From: Trifolium pratense
Taxonomy: Eukaryota; Streptophyta; Magnoliopsida; Fabales; Fabaceae
NCBI RefSeq assembly: GCF_020283565.1
Contig: NC_060064.1
Coordinates: forward strand, 3,370,001 to 3,434,000
Length of the DNA: 64,000 nucleotides
Direction: 5' to 3'
Made by a program: the position numbers and the translations under genes. This document shows, in pieces, positions 1 to 12,708 of the stretch (its first letter is position 1; every line of letters begins with the position of its first letter). The notes under the pieces were generated by a model. That model saw only the letters and a list, made by a program, of their open reading frames with translations. It made no database searches and was not told the DNA's origin.

Positions 1-889
1 GCTGGTGATTGGGGTTATCATTAAGGAGATCTTGTCTCTAAATCGGTGTAAGAACAAGACCGTTTTGATTAATTACTCGGTGGAGTAATTTTTGGTGTGA
101 CTAACCTAGCAGTGATAGGGTTCATACATTTATTGGTGACGGTGTGGTTCGGAATAATACCCAACTGTGGGGTACCGAACCTTAATACCCAACGGTAGGG
201 TATTTGTGTCCAATGGTGGGACAACTTACTCTGCGGAGCGGTGATATCCGGATCATATAAGGTGCATTAGAGTATCATGTAGACTAACCTCTAGGATTTG
301 GTGAGACATTGGAGGGTGTAACTATGATGTCATGTGGTAAGTGATTGATATCTACTTATTTGATTGTAAGTGCATGAAACACACTTCACAATGTCACACC
401 TAATTAGAGGATTACTACCACTAGTTATAAATCAGATTTGGATCATATTCAATCTTCCTTTATTTTTTCTCTCATTTTATTTAATCCAATAATTAATTCT
501 CTATAATTCACCAACCCTTACATTAAAAAAAAAAAAAATAAGAAAAAATTGAAGAGGATCGAAATCCTTATAAATGTAACCCATGATTAAAAAAACTTTA
601 TTCTGAACTTAGAGGAAGGAATCAATTACTTGTGTGATCAGAATCCACAAAGTACCATGTACCACCAAGAATCAACAATGATCTGACGTGGCATGGACCC
701 TCACTAACTAATGACTGTGTTTGTATCTGTTTTGTTCCTTAAAAACAACTCAACAACATGTTTGTTTGGTACTATTCCCAAAACACTTTCAAGTCCACAC
801 ACACCAAATCTCATCTTACTCCCTTTTCTTTGATCTCTCTTTAGTTCCTTTCTTCCATTTCACATGATCCTCTTTTCTTCTTTTCTCCC
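1..889. other. Non-coding left edge and TPK upstream region
   Basis: No reading frame in 1-500 resembles a known protein. It contains repetitive phrases built on GGTGG/ACCCAA and could be the edge of a retroelement or another repeat cut by the window start; this is a guess. An A-run lies near 527-538. The stretch at about 700-889 is pyrimidine-rich and precedes the channel start codon, so it probably holds its promoter and 5' UTR. Confidence 0.4.
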
Positions 890-3232
890 ATGGAAAAAAA
901 CCAACCTTTTCTTCTAACCAACCGTCAAAATTTACCCTTTTCTTCTTCAAAATCCTTCAACGATTTCACCACCTTACAACCACCACAACCACCACCACAA
1001 TCATCATCATCATCATCAGAAATTCAATCCTGCAACAACATCACTCCACAACAACCATTTTCACCTCCCAAACAAAAAAAACTCAGCCGTTGCAAAACAG
1101 CACCAGCCATGTTCATTCTTTCAAACCTTAAACCAGAAAACAATCATCCTCAACTACCTAAACCACAAACAAATTCCATTATCCGACAAGGCATTTGGCT
1201 TCTCTTAATTTACCTTTCTGTCGGTGTCACTATTTACTCTTTCAACACAAAAAAATTCTCTGGCATAGAAACTCACCCTGTTGTTGATGCACTTTATTTT
1301 TGTATAGTTACTATGTGTACAATTGGTTATGGAGACATAGCTCCATTAACCCCTTTTACTAAACTTTTTGCTTGTGTTTTTGTTTTGGTTGGTTTTGGAT
1401 TTATAGATATACTTTTAAGTGGACTTGTTAATTTTGTTTTGGATTTACAAGAAAACACGATTTTAACCGGGCTTAAAATGGGTGCTAGGGGAGGTTTTTC
1501 TGCTAGGGATTATATTGTTGATGTTGCAAAAGGTAGAATGAGGATTAGATTGAAGGTTGGTTTAGCACTTGGTGTTGTTGTTTTGTGTATTGGTGTTGGG
1601 AGTTTGGTTTTGTGTTTTGTTGAGGATTTGAATTGGGTTGATTCGATTTATTTGGCGGTTATGTCTGTTACAACGGTTGGTTATGGTGATCGAGCGTTTA
1701 AGACGCTTCCTGGGAGATTGTTTGCTGCAATTTGGTTGTTGTTTTCTACTTTGATGGTTGCTAGAGCTTTTCTTTATTTGGCTGAGGCTAGAATTGATAG
1801 AAGGCATAGGAGATTGGCTAAGATGGTTTTGCATAGAGAAATTACTATTGAAGATTGGCTTGCTGCTGATATCAACAATACCGGTTTTATTAGGTAACAT
1901 AACATACAATGCTTCTTTCTTTTATTTTCAGTCTAATCCGTAGTTCTAAATTGTGATCCGCGAGTGATTGCAATATAAAGGCTTTACTGCTTTAGAGATC
2001 ACTGCAATTGTAGCTGCATTTGCCTGCATTTTGTTACAGTTTCAAGCTCTGCAGCGTAACTGCGACTGCATTTTTGTTAGCAATGCACACACAAAAACAT
2101 GGTAATTTACACTTTTTATCATAAGTAGTTTATAATTGTGGTCGCACGGTTGCATTTCTGTAGCATTGTGATCCTTGCTGTTGTAGAAAACAATGGTCAA
2201 ATGTTACTGATACGACCACAATTATGGTTACAATGCGGTTAGAGAAACATAAAATGTTCTCAATGCAGCCACAATCACAATTGCAGTCAAAATTTGTAAA
2301 ACTTTGCCAAAGAGTGTTCGCTATTGAGTTCAGGAATTAGTACTAGTAGAACCATAGAAGTACTAATCACGGTTGCCCAATTGAATTTCACCTGCATTGT
2401 AATCCTTGCTATTGTGAAAAACTATGTTTAAATGCGGCTAATGCTACTAAAACCTTCGTTAGAGAAACACAAAAAAAACTTGATGCAGCCTCAATCGCAA
2501 CTGCAGATAGATTTTTTAAGACTTTGCTAAAGAGTGTTTTGACTATTGAGTGCAGGATCAATAAGACACTGCTATCAATTGGGGGTCTGATAGCAGTATT
2601 TTGGTCGTCAAACCAAACAAGAATACAACCTTGGATGCTAAAATAGGATAATCTAATTAAGTTTACTGCTTCTTAAGATAATTAGTTAATTACAACTAGC
2701 TATAATCATCTGTGGCTTATGTAAGCATTAGTCACTAATCATGATTTCTAGATATATACCAATATATTCTTAGTCATAAGCAGACATAATTATAATTTGT
2801 TTAATACAACATTAGCTTAGATGGGATTATTTTTTACTATTGTTTATTTTAGCAAGCTGTCATCTCTTATAAAAATATGTTATTAACAAAGTCACTTTCT
2901 GGAATTAGTCTTATTAAGATGTTTCATGCATTATGCATCACAGTAAACAAGTAGGGGCATAATGTGAGTGTGACATTCAATAATGTATGCATTATTCAAA
3001 TATTTTGTATGGTAATTATTTCAAATGATTATATATATTTTTAGATTCTTTTCTCACTAGAATTTTCATTGCTTTGTTTTTCAGTAAGTCAGAATATGTG
3101 ATCTTCAAGCTGAAAGAGATGGGAAAAATACAAGATAAAGATGTAATGGAAATTTGTAATCAATTTAGAAAGCTTGATCCTTCTAATTGTGGGAAGATAA
3201 CATTACCTCATCTCTTGGAGGGTAGGTCATGA
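890..3232 (+). CDS. TPK5: Two-pore (tandem-pore) K+ channel, TPK5/TPK3 type
   Basis: Potassium-selective channel, expected in the vacuolar membrane. CDS joins 890..1893 and 3085..3232 (383 aa). The donor after ATTAG and the acceptor TTTCAG restore frame and complete an EF-hand. Visible parts: Ser/Pro-rich N-terminus; RCKTAP at residues 67-72, in the position where TPKs carry a 14-3-3 binding site; pore filter 1 TIGYGD (144-149); filter 2 TVGYGD (262-267); about four membrane segments between 100 and 300; C-terminal EF-hands. EF-hand 1 (loop 327-338, D to E) is canonical and split by the intron after residue 334. EF-hand 2 (366-377) has His at position 12, so its Ca2+ binding may be weak. The SGIETHPVVDALYF and APLTP phrases fit TPK5/TPK3 better than TPK1; the paralogue number is inference. 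Without the second exon the frame would end shortly after the donor site. Confidence 0.93.
2162..2556 (+). repeat. Imperfect direct duplication inside the TPK intron
   Basis: Two diverged copies (about 2162-2335 and 2393-2556) share the phrases CATTGTRATCCTTGCT, GTTAGAGAAACA, GCAGCC.CAATC and ACTTTGC.AAAGAGTGTT in the same order. They lie in the single intron (1894-3084), which otherwise shows no coding content. Confidence 0.65.
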
Positions 3233-4721
3233 CAAAATAATTATAAAAATATAATTGTTTTAGCACAAAAGCTAGTGGTGAGGCATAATCAATAGTGCAA
3301 AAAATCTACAAAATGTACATGAATTGTTGGGAGGGAGATTTTGTACAAAAATTATAATTTTTGGGATTAGAGTGAAGGAAGAAATTATTAGAAGGTTGAT
3401 AGAAAGAAGAGACTCACCATCATGAATATATTAGGGGCATTATTTCATCTCTTTATGCTGAAATTTTAATACTATTTTTTATGTCTTATAATTGAACCAC
3501 ATCAAACCTGTCCAAATCTAACCAAAGTTTTATTAACTTTAATGAAATTTTCACTTTTTTAAAATATCATGAATAATAGCTGGTCTACTTTATAATGATT
3601 TATTGTTTGAAACAAACTACTAATTGGTAGGAAGTAATTTTATTTTGATATATTATGTCAAATGATTGTGTATAGTACAATTTAGGTTTGTTGGTGCAAA
3701 GTTAAGACTATTTTTTTTATAAAAACAAAATATTAGATGAAATAAATCAAAATGTTTTCCATTCAAGAAATAACAAATCAACTTAATTTTTAAAATTCTT
3801 ATTGGCAATGTAATTTTCAACCTCTCTTATTTTTTTTTTTATAATAATTTTGGGCCCACTGGTCAAGTCAAAAATCATTTTCTTATTTTCTCATCCTGTT
3901 TATCTGGTACAGTAGAAGTTTTCATAACTACTATATCTATGATTATTATGGACGTTTGCCAATGCTATTATTGGCAAGGACCACAAAGTCACCAAGCGAA
4001 AGAAATTGACACTTTTATAATGATTGTTTATTTGAACAATTAAATAATTACTTACTATACCAAAACCTCATTTACTTTTGTATATATAAAAAAAACTTAT
4101 TTATTTAAGTAGGACTCTTAACACACCAAGCCACTAAGTTTAGGGGTGAAAATTATATTTTTATAAGTTATTTTATCTTAAACTAACTTATAATAGTACA
4201 TATTGATTCAAAAAAACTTATAATAGTATATAAAAATTTATATATTTGCATATGCTGTTTGAATAAGCTGAAAAATAAGCTAATCCAAACGGGCTCTTAA
4301 TCTAGCGGTAAATAATTTAAGTAGTATGCATATTCTGTGTTTAATCATCCACTCCATTGTAAACTCTTAACACACCCTTATATTTAAGACCGAATATTTG
4401 GAGTATGATTCGAACATTTACTTATAAACTCGTGTTAAAATTTTATCTTATTCAAAGAAACTAATCACATTAATCATGACAAATTTTGTGATTCATGTTA
4501 GTGATTCTTGTTAATCATTGTCAAGAAATTAAATGATTCATGTTATTTTTTGTTAGTGTAGTCACATGCTTCACATACTAAAAGAAAGGCTCAATAGTTC
4601 AGAAGTTTTAGTTCAACTGATAAAAAAAATGTCAAAATTAATAAAGCGGACGCCATAATTATGGTTCAAAACTCTGAGTTTCTCACCCGTGTATATGAGT
4701 TTATGATGATTTTATCTTTAC

Positions 4722-4764
<43 letters not shown>

Positions 4765-6144
4765 TTCTAAAAAAAAATAAAATAAGAAAAAATCCAGTAG
4801 TACACCATTTTCTACACAGTGGGCCCGGTAAGACCCACTTCACCAAATCATAAACCATTTTTGGATTTTTATTGTGTTAACAAATAAAAGAGGTGTATGC
4901 TGTATGCACATGACATGAAAAGGGAAAAAAAAATGTGCAATGATTCATTTTTCTTATTTAGAACTTTGTTACGATTTAGAAATATTCTTTCCTACCAGGC
5001 ATATGGTAACGTGTGTAACTTGTAGATATTTAGGTCCCATATATCTATCGACCACAAATAATATAAAGCATTGCAATGTATTTTTTTCTTCGTAGACAAA
5101 ATTATAAGTTATTGAAAATTCACATATATAAAATGAAAGAATCGGAGTTTGAACCTCCAGTCATAACGTCCGACCTAGTAATTGCTACAAGTGGAGTTAG
5201 AATTTGTGAATGCAATATATTTTTATCTAATAATTTAATGTAGTTAGTTACAAATCTGATTTACATTATTGGGTGTCAAAGTTGATGATAATTGATAATT
5301 AATTTTTAGACCTTTTTTGGTATTACTACTTAATGTTACAATACTACGATATATCAAAATTTGAGTTGGTAAGTTAAGAAGAAAGCATTGTAGCCTAATG
5401 GAGACATGTTTCAATTCAACTTGCAGTACACAGTACAACGATTGTAGTGAACTCATATTTGATAGTACATGCTTGTGAAAATGTGAAGTACATCATAGTA
5501 CTACTACTAGTACTAAGTTGTTGTTAGTTATTATATATATGGAGTTGAATTGCATCATGGGATGATTCAAAACTGTGCATAATCTAATAATTTGAGAAAA
5601 CATTATTAGAAGAGTGAATTTATTTTTCTTCTTGCAAAAACATCACGAAACATGTAGTGCCTTTAAAGCAAACCATCTTACTCTTAAATTAATTGGTGAA
5701 AAACATGGCATGTAATATGTTAAAATAGCCTATCATATTACTTTAGGATATATTCGGGACAATTTCTTTCGGGATATCTAGCATTTTTCTTTTATTTGAT
5801 GATGATTGCTCTTCTCTCATCTTCGTATTACTCAAAACATGCAAAATACATTGCCTGAAACTAATTTGTTCCGATAAAATTTGGAGGAATTCGGAGCAAC
5901 ACTAGAGAAAAGAGCAATCATCTTGATATAACTAACATCAAAGGACTTGGATAACTGAATAGGGGGAAATCACATAAAAATGAAGAAGAAAAAAAAAACA
6001 GCATCAAAACAAAATTTGTATAGCTACAAAATATATTTAAGCACATATATCATACAATTTCCTATAATTGAATGAACATGGTGGAATCAACATGTTATAA
6101 CAAATATATTCTAAGAGAACTAAATAAAAAGGGGTTTACAAGCT
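3233..6144. other. Intergenic, AT-rich; TA microsatellite
   Basis: No supportable gene. It begins with the 3' flank of the channel gene. A (TA)n tract spans roughly 4724-4760, and there are short A and T runs. The small reverse-strand frame near 5244-5456 has no recognisable motif. Confidence 0.6.
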
Positions 6145-6456
6145 TTAATTATCATCATGAGATGATAAGATCAAAGACTCCTTACTTTCAACAAGGGCAC
6201 TAGGCTGAATTTCTCCAAGTTTATAATCCAATTTTCCAGATTCTATAACATGCAAGTCCTCAAGAAGGATCACATAATGCTGTTGAACCTCCCCTGCACT
6301 CTTCTCACCCCCAACCATGGCTGCAACTACCTCCCATCTTTCGGGGTGTTTCTCGTCTACCATTGCTAAAGCAAGCTCAAACAACTTGTTCTCTTTCCAA
6401 CTCCACTCACAAAAACTCCTAGCCACCATATCATCCATGTCCCTAGCTTCACTCAC
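6145..6456 (-). CDS. RADIALIS-like single-MYB (SANT) protein
   Basis: Small putative transcriptional regulator of 103 aa. One MYB/SANT repeat covers about residues 17-66, with the tryptophans W18/W20 and W41 and the third aromatic Y61 in the RAD family pattern (W.W...NK.FE.ALA, then ERW..VA..VGG, then V..HY). Family members lack the second MYB repeat of DIVARICATA proteins and are known to compete with them for partner factors; applying this here is inference. It is intronless as read. The C-terminal tail beyond the repeat is acidic and has no motif I recognise. Neighbouring genes give no functional context. The start is the first Met of the frame. Confidence 0.85.
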   Translation of the reverse strand: MSEARDMDDMVARSFCEWSWKENKLFELALAMVDEKHPERWEVVAAMVGGEKSAGEVQQHYVILLEDLHVIESGKLDYKLGEIQPSALVESKESLILSSHDDN

Positions 6457-8027
6457 TTTGATTTTGTTCGTGTTGCGATTCGTGTTGCAATTGCGTATGT
6501 AATGTGTAAAGACATAAAAATTCTTGATGACACACTATATCAAGGCAGCCAACATTTTTATAGAACTCTACTCTTCATGGTATGTTGATTTTCTGAACAA
6601 ATGGTGGATTCTCTTGCAATTCATTCACATCATGGTGAGTATGAAGAATATCTTGTACATTGAGAATGTCACTGACATCTAACTAGTTTTATATAAACTC
6701 TTGAACAAAACTTGACACCCCTTGTAGGTTGGGGGAGTCAGATGTTACATACAATATGACATGCCAATTAGTTTCTTTATCAAGAAAATGTATTTATTTG
6801 AATATACAAAATTATCCATCTTAAATAGGTGAAATGGGTGGGTACAATTTGGTCAAACCCGTTATCTTATTTGAATTGGCTTATTTAAGTTTATCTATTT
6901 GCGTAAGTGTTTGGAGACAAATTGGATGAACTTATGAAAACAGTTTATAACAATTTTTATAAGTTTTTTTCAACTCATTTTCATAAGTTCTTCGATATAA
7001 CATAGGAAAACAACTCATAACATATATAAAACAATTTATCTTTATTTCATCTTTTTGCTATAAAAATATACATAACTCCAACCATGATAAGTGTTTATAT
7101 CATAAGCTGCAAATATGTATATTTTTCTCTTAAATTGACCTGATTATCCCGAATCTTAAACGAGATTTGGTATAGTGGTTATGATATAACGTTGATAATG
7201 AAAGGTGCATCTTTTTGCACTGAAACAGGAAATATAACATAAAATAAATACACATTAGAATACCTTATCATCAATTTCTTGCAGAAATAGGGATATCTTG
7301 ATGTCATGTGGACCTAGAACCTGAGTCATGTTGAAAAGCATATATACGTTATATTTCTACAATTTATTTCTAGAACGTAAACGAAGAATAAACGCAAGCT
7401 ATCTATTTGTCATTTATTTTTTCTTTTCAAATTTCAATATTTTATCTTGCAAGAAAAGCAAGTGACTTTTGTGGTTACGAAATTATTAATGCGTTTATCA
7501 TTCTAATAGATTTCACGCCATTGTAGCAGGGTCATTTTCAAGTGTTTCTATGTGTAGAAAGACCAAGATCTTTGAAACCAGAAATAAGTAAAGAACCGCT
7601 CTCGGCGTCCCGAAAGAGCACCGCAGTGTTGTAATGACAGGACAAAAAGTGGTGGGTGTGTGATCATAGATTCGATAAAGATTAGAGTAAGGAAAAATAA
7701 AATAAGATTTCTTATCATCGACAACAATAATTAAGAGAACTGAGTTTGGAATAACAATCATCTGCTATATAGTATATAAAGCATGCATATAATACAAATC
7801 TATAATTTTCTTTTGACATTTTTCACTCTAAAGTGAAAAATTATTTTAGAAAAACTAAATGCATGTTATTATCATGTAGTCAAACACACATCATTATATG
7901 ACATGCTCTTCCTCTGCCTAACATCTCACGAAAAATATGAAACTTTTTTTTCTTTTCAATAAGTGAATTACAAAAATAAAACATTGAACTGATATTTTAA
8001 TGTTAAGCAAAATTTAACACACTGGAT
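6457..8027. other. Intergenic, no supportable gene
   Basis: AT-rich sequence between two reverse-strand genes. It should contain the upstream region of the MYB gene (from 6457) and the 3' UTR of the release factor gene (just below 8028). The 82-codon reverse frame at 7513-7761 shows no family signature. Confidence 0.55.
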
Positions 8028-11000
8028 TTATGTAGACGAACTAAAAGTTGCAATTGCATCCATTTCTTCTTTCAGAAGAAGAGCATCAATGAAGACATCA
8101 AGATTCTCTCCTTGCATCACATCTTCTATGTTGTGATATGTGATACCAACTCTATGATCAGTTACACGGCCTTGAGGAAAATTGTATGTTCGGATGCGTT
8201 CAGATCTGTCCCCACTACCAATCTGAACAATATGAAACGTGAGTCAATCCAGAAAGAAAAGAAAAAGGTAGAACAAACTGACAGAGTTTACAAAGAGATC
8301 TCATCTCTTCTACCTGCTCTGATCGAAGCTTTGATCGACTACTTTGAAGTCTGAGCCTTTCCATTTCATATAGCTTTGCACACAGTACCTTGAGAGCTTT
8401 GGCTTTATTCTGAGCAGAAATGTGAAGGCAGAGGTAGCACGTAAGAAGAAGAAAAACAACAAAAAGAAGAGAAATTGTAGAACCTATCAACTATGTCAAA
8501 TACCTCTTACAAAAAAGGAAAAAAAAACAGCACATTATCATTAGCAGTAAAAAAATTTAAATGTAAATCATGCCAAACATTTTGGAATATTTACCATATG
8601 CTGAGAACGTTCATCTTGTATAGCAACCACGATCCCAGTTGGAAGGTGAGTTATTCTAACAGCACTGTTAGTTGTATTTGCATGCTGACCACCTGAACCA
8701 CCAGATCTATACGTATCAACTCTCAACTCTTCATTCTTTAACTGGACATCGACCTATAACAGGGGCATGCACATAATATAAGATTCTAGAAAGAACATCA
8801 TAAAATTGACTGCAAAAGATATTAACCAGCCCTTCACAATTCCATTAATCAGTCATCAACCTGACAGAACTGAAGGGAAAATACAGACGGATAGAAATTG
8901 CATTTGTATGGGATGATTTTTATTTTATCGTTATTTTAGAAGCCAAAGTTAAAAAAAAAAAAAAAAAAAAAAACAATCAGGTTCCATATCACAGGGCATT
9001 GTTTAATAATGGAATTTATTAATTACCTCATCAGCCTGAGGAAGAATTGCAACAGAAACAGCACTGGTATGAACACGTCCCAGTTTTTCAGTCACAGGAA
9101 CTCTCTGTTAAAAAAAAAGAATGTTACTAGTTGTTGAAAGAGATATATTCATATATCTAATGTGAGAGGCAGTGACAAAAACCTGTACTCTATGAATTCC
9201 ACTCTCAAATTTTAGTTTACCAAAAACACCAACTCCAACAATTGCTGCACTAGCCTCCTGAGAAAGTGAAGTGAAAACCAAAATACATCAATTGATAGAC
9301 AAAAAATTGGGGTACACATTATAATGGGAAGGTTCTAATGCATGGTGGATGATGAAATGAACAATTCAAAGCACTTCACAGGAATAATTACAGTACTGAA
9401 AAACAGGTCATATTTAGTACACATTAATGCATGAAATACATACCTTGAATCCCTTCATATCAGATTGAGCTATATCTACCACTTCAAACTTCCAACCTTT
9501 GTTGTGAGCATACTTCTCGTACCTACATTATGCAAGACAAGATCTCTTTTAAAAAACTATGACAACAGTTTATGAATGTGACCACAGTGATAAATGTAAC
9601 CTTACATCTTAAAGATATTCATTGCAAACAAGGAAGCTTCCTCCCCACCAGTCCCTGTAAAAATAGTATAAACAAATGAACATGGGAATAACGGAAAGTG
9701 TAGGGAGACATGCTAACAGCCATAAAAGTAAAACGATCAACAGGACCTAAGACAAGTTGGCGGACATTTATTAAAAGATGTGTTAGATGAAAACAAACGA
9801 TAGATCTCCATTTTCAACAGTGATAATTTACCTGCTCGTACCTCCAAAATGCAATCTCTTTCATCAGCATCATCCTTAGGAAGTAATGACTTCAACAGCA
9901 AATTCTGCACTTTTCTTTCTTCCTCTATGGCCTGGCCCATTTCCTCTGTTGCCATATTAAGCATGTCTTTGTCTTCAGAACATTCAGTTATTAGTGACTT
10001 CAGGCCATCAATTTCCTGCAGAAAGTAGAAAATAGTATCAGATGATATTGAAAAAAACCAACAGCCAAAATTTAACTTCTAAAAATAGAACTAATATTAT
10101 CTTCACAGCTTCATCCTTATCATTTTCTCTTTAAACTCCAAAACACAGTAAATAAATCAACATGGGAAATGTAACTAGAAAGTATGCCACCTAAAGACAT
10201 AGAAAAATAACCATGGAAAAAATAACAATAACAATGACAACTTTTTTCAACTAAGTGGAGTCATCTACAAGAATCAAATGACAGTTATGTATTATATCAT
10301 GAATCAAGTCTTGGAAATACATAAACAAAAAGTATATATATCTTCAAAGACATATCTGCTAAGCATATATGCTTAGTTGAACACAAGAATGAAGTCAAAA
10401 ACATATCTTTAGACAGCAAAATAACACTCTCTCCCCTTTTAAGAAGGATAAATCTAGTTAAACTCCGGTCCACTATTAAGCCACACAATACTTCCAATTT
10501 TAACTAAACTTAATAACATAACTTAGTGATTCTTCAACATAAAAAAGTAGTCTTTTTTCCAAAATAAGATCGTCTATGCTGCCAAATCATTAGTTGAATA
10601 TCATAACTTCAAGACAAAGAACCACACAACCATAAAATTACCTTCTGTTTGGCCTTCAACTCATTAATAAGTTGCACAGAACCACTTAGCTTTCTAAGCT
10701 CTTTGTTAGCTCTTGCATACTCTGCCGGTGTCGCTTCTGGCTGTCTTCAATCAATAACATAAATTAAACATAATAAGATAATTAACTCAAATTAAATACC
10801 ATATTCAATTATTATAACAACATTATACAATTAAGTAAATTAAAATTGCATTACCTGATTCATAAGATTGTCAAGACATGTAGCCCTATGCTTAATAGCA
10901 GAAAATCTTTGCTCCATTATGTTTAACAGATCCGGTGAAATTTCAGTTTGCACTTCTGTTATCAAAAATCACTTCATTCATTCATTCATTCAAAAAAGTA

Positions 11001-11232
11001 AAAAAAAAAAATGCAATCGTTAACACATTAAATTTTTTTTTGAATTGAAAATTGAATAAAAACCTAGAAATTTTGAATGAATAGATTGAAGAGATGAAAG
11101 AAGGAACTAAAAGTTACCGGAAGAGTAAGAACGAAGCAGGAAATTTCGAAGTGGAAGTTCGGACTTTGATTGGAAGTGATTCCGCAACCGAAAAAGATAA
11201 CTGAAATTGAGAAATCTACCATCAATTCTCAT
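8028..11232 (-). CDS. Organellar (probably mitochondrial) peptide chain release factor 1
   Basis: Class-I release factor that recognises UAA/UAG and triggers hydrolysis of peptidyl-tRNA. The CDS has 11 exons: 11118..11232, 10855..10955, 10642..10740, 9832..10015, 9606..9654, 9444..9522, 9183..9257, 9027..9104, 8595..8753, 8314..8409, 8028..8222. They total 1230 nt (409 aa), and every junction is GT-AG and in phase. Exon 9 carries [12 protein letters not shown], with the GGQ catalytic motif at residues 281-283. PVT at residues 237-239 sits where bacterial RF1 has its PxT stop-codon reading motif. A basic N-terminus rich in Arg, Phe, Leu and Ser ([10 protein letters not shown]...) looks like a targeting peptide. 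The helical N-terminal domain, with an acidic EEERK stretch, lies in exons 2-4. The [12 protein letters not shown] form matches the plant mitochondrial RF1 type better than chloroplast APG3, from memory. Confidence 0.93.
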
Positions 11233-12000
11233 CTTTAACGCAGAATTCGAAGTGAATTGAATGAAAATTCAGAGAATCTATAAGCTATTTTGCTGCAAGA
11301 ATCTATAAGCGCTTCTTCTCTGCTTTTCGCGTTTCGGCAGAATTGAAAGTGGAAAAACAATTGGGCCGCCTTAATAAGCCTAAAGCCCCATTGGGCCGGC
11401 CTGTTCGATCTGTTTTACCTCATTTTATATTTTGACACCCCCCTTCCTTTCCCATAATAAGAACGCATCATGTTCTGAGTTTGAGGTTTTTGAGAGTAAA
11501 AATAGAATACTTATCCCTTATGCATGAGAAAGGTATATATATATTGATACGCAGGGCCATGACCTTCAATGTGAGGGTAGATTCGACGGTCTCGATGTTG
11601 ATGGTCGTCGAAATAACAGGGGAAGAGCCATAATTGACCGTAAATATCAATCATTCTGATATCAGCCGTCGTTACAAGAATGCAAACTTATGTGACCGTT
11701 GAGTAGGAACGCGTGGCCTTAAACTAGAGTGTGATTGGGCTGAACTCAACGCTTAAATGGGCCATACTCGACTCCGAGTTGGACTAAAGTTGAGTCCATA
11801 ACAAAGTAGGTTTTTTTTTTTTTTTTTTTTTTTAGAAACAATATAGATGTTGAAACTTGAAAGCAATTTATTGTACAAGTTAAAACTATAAGCTTCTAAG
11901 TCTCAATATTTTCTGTAATAAAACTTCTCCGAACTATACTGAAAGCAATTTACACCAAGAGTGCATTCATGATAAACTCTTAAACAAATATACCTTTTAT
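11233..12000. other. Intergenic between the release factor gene and the PME array
   Basis: It should hold the release factor promoter and 5' UTR (just above 11232). A T-run of about 24 lies at 11810-11833. No coding signal seen. Confidence 0.5.
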
Positions 12001-12108
12001 TGTTAAAGAAGTCTCACATCGCTTGCGAGATGGCCTGAATATGTGTTTATAAGTGAGGACCATCCTCACCTTACAAATCGGTTTTGTAAGGATGAGTCAG
12101 ACTAAATA
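12001..12108 (+). repeat. Dispersed repeat beginning TGTTAAAGAAGTC (TRIM/solo-LTR-like), copy 1
   Basis: The block starts TGTTAAAGAAGTC and continues through TGTTTATAAGTGAGGA, CCTCACCTTACAA and GTTTTGTAAGGATGAGT. The same ordered phrases occur on the opposite strand at 44830-44935, so this is a dispersed family. The TG start and small size suggest a short LTR or TRIM element, but no element ends were proven. Confidence 0.55.
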
Positions 12109-12708
12109 CCCAATTCTAAGATGCGTTATATATGTATTTTAATGTATTTTAAGTTTCTATTATTTAATATTCATCCGGTTGTATTTTATGTATGTTTGTA
12201 TTAATAAATAGTATTACCAAAATATACTATAAAGTGTCTAAAATATCATTAAACTTGTAAGTATCAAGAATAAGTTTAAGGTTTATAATTTAACTTAGCA
12301 GTTATAGATCATCCCAACTAATATTAAATTGAGCTTGTATAAATGTTGCCATCGAACAAAAAATAAAAATTTAAACCGTATCTATAAGTTATACTTGGCT
12401 AGACCAAACATAGCTAGATGCAAACATGAGGATTATCAATTATGATATAATAATACACAAATGGTACAATGCATGATTACATTACATTACATAATAATAC
12501 TACTATTAATTCAAAGCCACACAAAAAAGAAACTAATTTTCCCCCGAAAAAGAGGCAACTCTAGAAATGGTTTCCTTCAGCTAATTTTAGGCAACACTAA
12601 TTTGGATCAACTTTGTCTAATTCACCTCAAAATACAAATTAAACTTATTATAGAAATGTTTTGTTTCAAAACATCACAACAAACTGCCACATTTAGAAAA
12701 CAAAATTA

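Noticed and set aside
1562..1909. Reverse frame of 115 codons under the K+ channel
   Set aside because: Antisense to the channel exon, low-complexity Asn/Ser/Gln composition produced by the codon bias of the real gene.
5120..5200. tRNA B-box-like sequence (GTTTGAACCTCC)
   Set aside because: No matching A-box or cloverleaf could be made around it; more likely a degenerate SINE relic or chance.
8215..8490. Reverse frame of 91 codons in the release factor gene
   Set aside because: It reads through real exon 10 (8314-8409) into both introns; the in-phase exon model explains the region.
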